From Nitrospira sp. (GTDB taxonomy: Bacteria > Nitrospirota > Thermodesulfovibrionia > Thermodesulfovibrionales > SM23-35), in assembly GCA_016873595.1 (NCBI GenBank), contig VGWZ01000047.1:1-11307 (forward strand): a stretch of 11,307 nt of DNA. The letters run 5' to 3'. The notes beneath the pieces were generated by a model. That model ran no database searches, was not told the origin of the DNA, and worked only from the letters and a program-made list of their open reading frames with translations. Shown here piece by piece: positions 6,657 through 11,307 of the stretch (positions are counted from its first letter, which is position 1; the number at the start of each line of letters is the position of its first letter). The position numbers were made by a program, and so were the translations under genes.

Positions 6657-8519
6657 ATGTTAACACATCTTGCCAAAAGATGCTTTTTGCTAATATTTCT
6701 GATCTCCGCATTTCTGACCTTTGCTGCCAATCAAGTAGTTTATGGCCACGGTGGTGAAGAATTCACAGTTTCGGGTGATGCCTGGATGGACAATTATACC
6801 CTTGTGATCACAGATGCCAAAGACATCAACGAGGCATACAAGGCTGCAGAGGCAATAAGTAGAGAAGGTGGTCATATAGGCGTTATTATCCCTAACCAGG
6901 TAATGTTAGGCTGGGTACCGAAGGAAAAGGTGAAGGTCTTAGTTGGCACGAATAAGATTCAGAGCATCCACCATAAACCCCTTCCTGGACTCTCAAGAAA
7001 GACCATTTCCAAAATCCTTTCTGCATCATCGGCAAACCAGGAATACAGTGACGCTGCTGAAAACGCAATAGCATTTTTCAATCAGGTTGTCAGTGGTGAG
7101 TATAAGAGCAACAAAATGCAGGTCAGGGCTCAAATGCAAGCCGCTGGAATCCAGCCTCAAATGCTTCCTGACAACTTTGAAGCTCCTCCTATTTCCTATC
7201 AGGATGTTATGAATAATCTCTTAGCCAACGGCATAAATGAAGAAATCCTCAAAGAAAAAGGGATATATGTCAAACAGAATGCAGATGGCTCAATTTCTTT
7301 AAACCCTGGCAATAGCGACTATATGGTCGGAAAGGCTCTCTTTAATGCTATATTTGTTGAAAGTAACGGAGCAGCTGATCCAAACACATACACGTGGACA
7401 GCAGCAGCCAGAACAGAAATTCAGAACGAGATTATTGCTGGACTGTCATGGTGGGCTAATACAGCTTTCAACTTCGATACATACAGGACACCTCTTACGT
7501 GGGTTTATGTATTTAGATATGGCCCTCTCACAAATACGAGCTATGAACCTATTACCCGTCCAAGTTCCCAAGATTACCTCTGGATAAACCAGATTATGGC
7601 TAATTACGGATACAGCAGTGGCGATAAGTGGGCCAGAACCACGGCCTTTAATACTGCCATGAGAACAGCCTACAACACAAACTGGTCAGGGGTCTCTTTC
7701 ATAGGTTATAACCCGTCCCCTGCACCGAGCACCTTTACTGACGGATATTTTGCCTATTGGTGGGGCACGTACTCCCAGCTTCTTTATATAAATAATGGAT
7801 GGGCAGTATCCCAATACGATATTGTAAACGCTCATGAGACCGGCCACATGTATGGGGCAGCCGATGAGTATGCAGCCTCTGGTTGTAACAACTGCACCAC
7901 AGAAGTAAGAAACGGAGTCTGGAACGGAAACTGTGCGAATTGCAATGCAAATTCCATTAGTTGCATGATGAAAGGAAATTCACTCTCACTTTGTGGTTAT
8001 ACACCTGGCCAGCTTGGATGGCGTGGTGTACAGTATCTGGGGGTAGCAACATACAGAACAGACAATGGAAACTTCAAGAATTTCTTTGCCCCTGGTGAAG
8101 CTATCCAGTATAAGGCTTATTACTGCCTTGCTGGACCAAGGGTTGGCTCAAATACTCATGCAGTCAGAGTCAGGTTTAGAGCTGACTACATTAAAGGCGA
8201 CCTTGGAAGCTCAACCAATACATCTGACGATACCGGTTGGGCTTCAGCAGGAACTGCATCTCCTCCTACTTCTATAGGACTAAGTTGTTATGTTACATTG
8301 TGGAATAGGAGCGTTCCTGCTGATATAGGGCATGGACCAGCTACTTTAACTGTTCAAATAGAACTTGATAATTTAGGGAAAGGAGCAGCAGCAGGGTATG
8401 CCAAGTTCTATGCAGCAACTGGTGCTGATACGACTCAGCCATCTCTGCCACTATCAACCTTTGAACCTATTAATGAAGGGCCTTTCTTAGAACCAGCACC
8501 TCTACCATGGGAGCGGTAG
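6657..8519 (+). CDS. Secreted zincin-type zinc metalloprotease
   Basis: A 620-residue secreted protein. An N-terminal Sec signal peptide (basic MLTHLAKR, then hydrophobic FLLIFLISAFLTFAA) probably ends near residues 23-30. Residues ~45-105 (AAEAISREGGHIGVIIPNQV through VPKEKV, NKIQSIHH) resemble an I9-like inhibitory prodomain in their GG, LGW and alternating hydrophobic pattern; this is an inference. The catalytic site is HETGHMYGAADEY: H393 and H397 bind zinc, E394 is the general base, and D403 (or a nearby residue) is the likely third ligand. It is followed by a Cys-rich insert (C410, C413, C426, C429, C436, C446, probably disulfides) and a Met-turn-like SCMMKGN. Residues ~465-600 look like a beta-rich accessory domain. 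It is probably exported to the periplasm or outside the cell. The HExxHxxGxxDEY form recalls M64 and related zincins but I cannot assign a family. A palindrome follows the stop. Confidence 0.85.
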   Translation: MLTHLAKRCFLLIFLISAFLTFAANQVVYGHGGEEFTVSGDAWMDNYTLVITDAKDINEAYKAAEAISREGGHIGVIIPNQVMLGWVPKEKVKVLVGTNKIQSIHHKPLPGLSRKTISKILSASSANQEYSDAAENAIAFFNQVVSGEYKSNKMQVRAQMQAAGIQPQMLPDNFEAPPISYQDVMNNLLANGINEEILKEKGIYVKQNADGSISLNPGNSDYMVGKALFNAIFVESNGAADPNTYTWTAAARTEIQNEIIAGLSWWANTAFNFDTYRTPLTWVYVFRYGPLTNTSYEPITRPSSQDYLWINQIMANYGYSSGDKWARTTAFNTAMRTAYNTNWSGVSFIGYNPSPAPSTFTDGYFAYWWGTYSQLLYINNGWAVSQYDIVNAHETGHMYGAADEYAASGCNNCTTEVRNGVWNGNCANCNANSISCMMKGNSLSLCGYTPGQLGWRGVQYLGVATYRTDNGNFKNFFAPGEAIQYKAYYCLAGPRVGSNTHAVRVRFRADYIKGDLGSSTNTSDDTGWASAGTASPPTSIGLSCYVTLWNRSVPADIGHGPATLTVQIELDNLGKGAAAGYAKFYAATGADTTQPSLPLSTFEPINEGPFLEPAPLPWER

Positions 8520-8530
8520 ACTAAAAAATA

Positions 8531-8556
8531 AAAGGGAGGGGCATGCCCCTCCCTTT
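8531..8556. terminator. Perfect 26-bp palindrome; terminator-like hairpin or RBS-masking element
   Basis: The sequence is a perfect palindrome centred on GCATGC, with GC-rich arms (GGGAGGGG and CCCCTCCC) flanked by AAA and TTT. In rightward RNA it would form a very stable hairpin just after the metalloprotease stop, but only a short U run follows. The A-rich stretch before it would give a good U tail for leftward transcription. It also contains a potential Shine-Dalgarno (8534-8539) and an ATG (8543) in frame with the next gene. It may thus stop transcription, hide a start, or both. Confidence 0.65.
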
Positions 8557-8569
8557 ACTTCGTGAAATT

Positions 8570-9076
8570 ATGAAATTTATTTTTTTATTCCTCACATTCC
8601 TTGTATTGCTTTTCCCTATTCCTGCGTTCTCTGTAACACCCCTTTATTACCATACCTTTGCAATCGCTGAGATAGAGGCATCTGTAGAAGAGATATGCAC
8701 TGTTGGGGTTCCCACATTGAAGACTGAGGAGTTTATGCGTGGAAAGTCAAAAGAAGAAAGTACATATATAAGGGAGGTACAAAACATATCTCTAAAAGTT
8801 ATACAAGTTATAAAATTTGAAAAGAAAGATGCAAAGGTTGAAAATATCCTTGAAGGGAAAACAATAAAAATCACTAATCCCTTTACAGATCAGAAACCTC
8901 CCTTTAAAGTCGGAGACAAGATAAAAACGAGGATAAGATTAGTTCTGCCTGAGGAAAAGTATAATCCCAAAGATCCGAGAAAACAGTGGTGGTTTTTCCC
9001 GGCAGGCGAGAAAGAGGACATATTCCCGCCCCGTAATCCTTTTAAGGGAATGTGTTTAAAGGAAAACACTATTTGA
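8570..9076 (+). CDS. Small secreted protein of unknown function
   Basis: I do not recognise this gene. From the ATG at 8570 it encodes 168 residues with a textbook signal peptide (MKFIFLFLTFLVLLFPIPAFS). An in-frame ATG at 8543 would add nine residues and has GGGAGG only three bases upstream, inside the palindrome. The 8570 start was chosen because MKFIF is the natural signal-peptide start, though it lacks a clear Shine-Dalgarno. The mature part is rich in Lys and Glu and looks beta-stranded: SLKVIQVIKFEK, LEGKTIKITNP, FKVGDKIKTRIRLVLPEE, then WWFFPAGEKE. That pattern could be a small barrel, but this is weak. It has two Cys residues, one near the start of the mature chain and one near its end. 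It follows the metalloprotease by 50 bases and could be its partner or inhibitor; nothing in the sequence proves this. Confidence 0.7.
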   Translation: MKFIFLFLTFLVLLFPIPAFSVTPLYYHTFAIAEIEASVEEICTVGVPTLKTEEFMRGKSKEESTYIREVQNISLKVIQVIKFEKKDAKVENILEGKTIKITNPFTDQKPPFKVGDKIKTRIRLVLPEEKYNPKDPRKQWWFFPAGEKEDIFPPRNPFKGMCLKENTI

Positions 9077-9160
9077 TAAATTCCGTTTCCATTATCAAAG
9101 ACCTTCTACCTTCACTACCATCTTTCACAGGATTTTATCACTAAACATTTCAATTTTTAG

Positions 9161-9166
9161 TATAAT
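9161..9166 (+). promoter_or_regulatory. Candidate -10 box for the exporter genes
   Basis: A perfect TATAAT sits 39 bases upstream of the wzm ATG. No good -35 box is at normal spacing (TTATCA at 9135-9140 would leave a 20-base spacer), so activator help or a chance match is possible. The 129-bp gap also holds an 8-bp inverted repeat (9072-9079 with 9092-9099) spanning the preceding stop codon, too AT-rich to call a terminator. AGGAGA at 9192-9197 is the wzm ribosome binding site. Confidence 0.4.
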
Positions 9167-9205
9167 CTAAGTTCAGAAATATATATTGTTTAGGAGATAA
9201 TTAAT

Positions 9206-9988
9206 ATGGGCATTTTTTTAGAAATTCATGAACTTTATAGGTATAGGGAGCTTTTAAGGAATCTCGTTTCAAGAGACATTAAAAAGAGATATAAAAGGTC
9301 TACCCTCGGTTTCCTCTGGGTTATGCTCGATCCTCTTTTAATAATGCTTATTTTTTATATTATTTTTGCTGGTATTTTTGGAAGAACCGTGGGTAATTAT
9401 ACAGCCTATGTCATATCTGGAATTATTATGTGGCAGCTTTTTGCTCAAGGTACCAAAGTTGCTTCACTGGCATTTATTAATAATCGCAGCCTTATAAACA
9501 AATTGTATCTTCCAAAATCGATTTTCCCTCTTTCTGTGGTTGCATCTTCATTGGTACATTTTATTTTTGCACTGGTTCCTCTATTCGCTATCATTCTTTT
9601 TTCAGGCACAAGACTAAGCTATGATCTGATATTGCTTCCTTTTGTTGTTGCCCTCATTTTCATATTTTCTCTCGGTATATCCCTTACAGTCTCTACTCTC
9701 GCAGTCTTTTTCCATGATGTCGTGTATATATATGATGTTTTACTGTTAGCATGGATGTATTTATCAGCTATTTTTTACCCTATCTCGATACTTCCTAAAA
9801 AATTCTTAATCCTTATGTCTTTAAACCCTGTTTATCATTACATAAGTCTTTTTAGAGCCTTTCTTTATGACAACACGATACCGACGACAGAGCATATTAT
9901 TTGGGGGACAGTCTTTGCTTTATTCTCTTTTTTAGTTGGATGGGTTGTCTATCTCAAAAATAAGGACAGGATAATATTTTATCTCTGA
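9206..9988 (+). CDS. wzm: ABC-2 type polysaccharide export permease (Wzm/KpsM/TagG-like)
   Basis: A 260-residue inner-membrane permease. The N-terminal cytoplasmic part has the family hallmark LVSRDIKKRYKRSTLGFLW (19-37), followed by about six membrane segments (roughly 38-58, 66-85, 107-132, 140-166, 172-196, 228-250). FFHDV near 168-172 and NPVYHYISLFRAF near 211-223 are also typical. Length is normal for the family. With its ATPase it moves a lipid-linked O-antigen, capsule or similar glycan across the inner membrane. It is separated from the ATPase gene by one base, so the two are one transcriptional unit. AGGAGA nine bases before the ATG supports the start. Wzm is used here in the generic sense; the glycan is unknown. 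Confidence 0.93.
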   Translation: MGIFLEIHELYRYRELLRNLVSRDIKKRYKRSTLGFLWVMLDPLLIMLIFYIIFAGIFGRTVGNYTAYVISGIIMWQLFAQGTKVASLAFINNRSLINKLYLPKSIFPLSVVASSLVHFIFALVPLFAIILFSGTRLSYDLILLPFVVALIFIFSLGISLTVSTLAVFFHDVVYIYDVLLLAWMYLSAIFYPISILPKKFLILMSLNPVYHYISLFRAFLYDNTIPTTEHIIWGTVFALFSFLVGWVVYLKNKDRIIFYL

Positions 9989-9989
9989 T

Positions 9990-10739
9990 ATGAACGAAAA
10001 TAATATTATGATAAGGCTTCAGGATGTATCGGTTAAGTATAGACTTATCAGAGAACGTCCTAAGTCATTCCAGGAATACGTAATTAATTATTTAAAGGGT
10101 AAGAGGATAAATGCCAGGATCCTCTGGGCATTAAAAGATATATCTCTGGATGTCCGTAAAGGGGAATCTCTGGGCATTATTGGTCTCAATGGCGCAGGAA
10201 AGAGTACTCTGTTAAAAGTTGCGTCTGGTGTTTTAAAGCCTGTTGAGGGAAGCGCAAGCATAAATGGGAAAATAGCCCCTTTGATCGAACTTGGTGCTGG
10301 ATTTGACCCAGAACTTACAGGGAGAGAAAACATTTATTTAAATGCCTCAATCCTCGGTTTTTCGAGAAAAGAGATAGACGAAAAATATAACAGCATCATA
10401 GAATTCTCGGAATTGAAGGACTTTATAAATACCCCTCTGAAGAATTATTCTTCTGGAATGATCGCACGCCTTGGTTTTTCGATTGCTACAGAAGTCAACC
10501 CGGATATCTTAATAGTAGATGAGGTTCTTGCTGTCGGAGACGCCTATTTTAAGAAAAAGAGCAGAGAGAGGATGTTGGAATTCAGAAAGAGGGGAGTTAC
10601 TATCCTCTTTGTCTCACACAATATGGAAGAAGTTAAAAATCTTTGCGATAGGGTCTTATGGTTAGAAAATGGCAAAATAAAACTGGTTGGTGAGCCCAAA
10701 AAAGTGACTGCCGAATATCAATCCACAATATCAAAATGA
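9990..10739 (+). CDS. wzt: Polysaccharide export ABC transporter ATPase (Wzt/KpsT/TagH-like)
   Basis: A 249-residue nucleotide-binding subunit with Walker A GLNGAGKST (65-73), the polysaccharide-exporter stretch LIELGAGFDPELTGRENI (98-115), signature YSSGM (153-157), Walker B ILIVDE (173-178) and switch His210 (VSHN). It energises glycan export with the permease encoded one base upstream. The protein ends soon after the ATPase core and so lacks the C-terminal glycan-binding domain of long Wzt proteins such as E. coli O9a Wzt. It resembles the short form, which need not recognise a modified chain end. The ATG at 9990 lacks a clear Shine-Dalgarno, so coupling to wzm is likely. An ATG at 10008 (MIRLQDVSVKYR) matches the usual N-terminus equally well. 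Confidence 0.93.
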   Translation: MNENNIMIRLQDVSVKYRLIRERPKSFQEYVINYLKGKRINARILWALKDISLDVRKGESLGIIGLNGAGKSTLLKVASGVLKPVEGSASINGKIAPLIELGAGFDPELTGRENIYLNASILGFSRKEIDEKYNSIIEFSELKDFINTPLKNYSSGMIARLGFSIATEVNPDILIVDEVLAVGDAYFKKKSRERMLEFRKRGVTILFVSHNMEEVKNLCDRVLWLENGKIKLVGEPKKVTAEYQSTISK

Positions 10740-10828
10740 GTCGATGAAAAAAAATCTTAAAATTCTTAAAATTATATATTAAATAGCAGAGACATTTTGC
10801 TTAATGCGTTTGTTAGTGAAGTAGATTA
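10740..10828. other. Short AT-rich gap after wzt
   Basis: An 89-bp gap with a small tandem TCTTAAAAT/TCTTAAAAT (about 10755-10773). I see no hairpin terminator or clear promoter, so the broken glycosyltransferase behind it was probably co-transcribed with wzm-wzt. Confidence 0.4.
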
Positions 10829-10936
10829 ATGAGAACGAAATCCTATTTGATAATCATACCTGCTTACAACGAAGAAGAGAACATAGCTAAGGTTCTGAAG
10901 GATGTTAACCCATCTTCTACAGTTGTAAAAAAATAA
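10829..10936 (+). pseudogene. GT2 glycosyltransferase fragment, truncated by an insertion element
   Basis: The ATG at 10829 opens a 35-codon frame beginning MRTKSYLIIIPAYNEEENIA, the unmistakable start of a GT2 (dolichyl-phosphate mannose synthase-like) glycosyltransferase. About 26 codons in (after VLKDVN) the GT2 similarity stops and the frame ends at 10936 in A-rich sequence. A DDE transposase lies immediately beyond on the other strand. The remainder of the gene is probably on the far side of the insertion, outside the window. The stub lacks the DxD and all acceptor-site residues, so it cannot be active. In the intact state it would have followed wzm-wzt, fitting a role in glycan assembly. 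Confidence 0.75.
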
Positions 10937-11307
10937 TCCTTAAATAACATATAGTTAGAACAGGCAAAACATGGCGTGGCACTATGAAATGGTTTATTCT
11001 CATGCCACTTAACATTATACTGTAACCGTACCTTTATCATCCATACCAATTATTCTCACTATGGGAGAAACAGCTACGCCTGTTGCTTGAAATGCCTTGC
11101 CAGCGATTCCTTTCAGTTCGCTCCTGAGCAGGACTTCTTTATTGCCGGTCTGTATTCTGATTTCCTTTAATTCATCAAGATCCTTGATAAGCAGAAGAGA
11201 CAAAAAGCTGCAAAATACATGACCACGTATTGTCTCATCACATTTGTGATATATGGGGCGTGTGCTGAGAATTGTCTTCATGGAACGAAATATCTGCTCT
11301 ACCATCC
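10908..11307 (-). mobile_element. Insertion sequence (IS4/IS1634-like), one end, cut by the window edge
   Basis: The element is recognised by its transposase and by interruption of the GT2 gene. Its tip lies somewhere between about 10905 and 10936; the stretch CATCTTCTACAGTTGTAAAA there is a candidate for the terminal repeat, but the other end is outside the window so this cannot be confirmed. About 80-110 bp of non-coding sequence separates the tip from the transposase stop. That stretch includes GTGGCA (10976-10981) paired with TGCCAC (11003-11008). Confidence 0.65.
11015..11307 (-). CDS. DDE transposase, IS4/IS1634-like, C-terminal part
   Basis: The last ~97 codons of a transposase whose beginning lies past the right edge. 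The visible part starts with VEQIFRSMKTIL, the E-x(6)-K end of the IS4-type Y-R-E-K signature; this Glu is the third acidic catalytic residue. It is followed by RPIYHKCDETIRGHVFCSFL, typical of IS1634/IS4 transposase C-termini. The Met at 11305 is internal, not a start, because the frame continues to the edge. The enzyme would cut and move the element. The catalytic Asp residues cannot be checked here. Confidence 0.82.
   Translation of the reverse strand, partial: MVEQIFRSMKTILSTRPIYHKCDETIRGHVFCSFLSLLLIKDLDELKEIRIQTGNKEVLLRSELKGIAGKAFQATGVAVSPIVRIIGMDDKGTVTV

Noticed and set aside
7345..7587. Second plus-strand frame inside the metalloprotease
   Set aside because: It overlaps a clearly coding frame in a shifted register, with no ribosome binding site.
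9072..9099. Inverted repeat TTTGATAA/TTATCAAA as a terminator
   Set aside because: The stem is only 8 bp, mostly A-T, with no U-run after it, so it would be too weak.
10976..11008. GTGGCA/TGCCAC pair as the IS terminal inverted repeats
   Set aside because: Both arms are within 33 bp at one end of the element, so they can only form a local hairpin, not the two ends of the IS.
10864..11049. Minus-strand 61-codon frame at the IS end
   Set aside because: It overlaps the transposase stop and the element's tip, and has no start signal or recognisable content.

Overview
This AT-rich window looks like part of a bacterial cell-surface polysaccharide locus. A Wzm/Wzt-type ABC exporter, glycosyltransferases, secreted proteins with Sec signal peptides and an IS transposase point to a Gram-negative bacterium. 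Nothing here fixes the phylum; AT-rich Nitrospirota or Desulfobacterota-like lineages would fit, but that is only an impression.

Left half (1-6361, minus strand): three closely packed genes read leftwards from a probable promoter near 6490-6518. First comes a 749-residue protein fusing a sulfatase-like (alkaline phosphatase superfamily) domain to a CysD/PAPS-reductase-family PP-loop domain. Next is a 504-residue paralogue of the sulfatase-like part, overlapping its neighbour by one base. Last is a very large protein (865 residues visible, cut by the left edge) with a SAM methyltransferase domain, a duplicated coiled coil, a GT-B glycosyltransferase and the beginning of a GT2 glycosyltransferase. 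It probably starts at a rare ATT codon.

Centre (6362-6656): an AT-rich divergent control region in which the -35 boxes of the left and right promoters lie on top of each other.

Right half (6657-10739, plus strand): a secreted zincin-type metalloprotease, a perfect 26-bp palindrome, a small secreted protein of unknown function, a promoter-like -10 box, and then the exporter pair wzm-wzt.

Right end (10829-11307): the first ~26 codons of a GT2 glycosyltransferase are broken off by an IS4/IS1634-like element, whose transposase C-terminus runs on the minus strand to the window edge.

Working model (inference): the glycosyltransferase/methyltransferase protein builds or caps a glycan exported by Wzm/Wzt. 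The sulfatase-like proteins, one carrying a sulfate-activation-like domain, may add, remove or exchange sulfate or phosphate groups on it. The fusion and its paralogue are the least ordinary part of the window.
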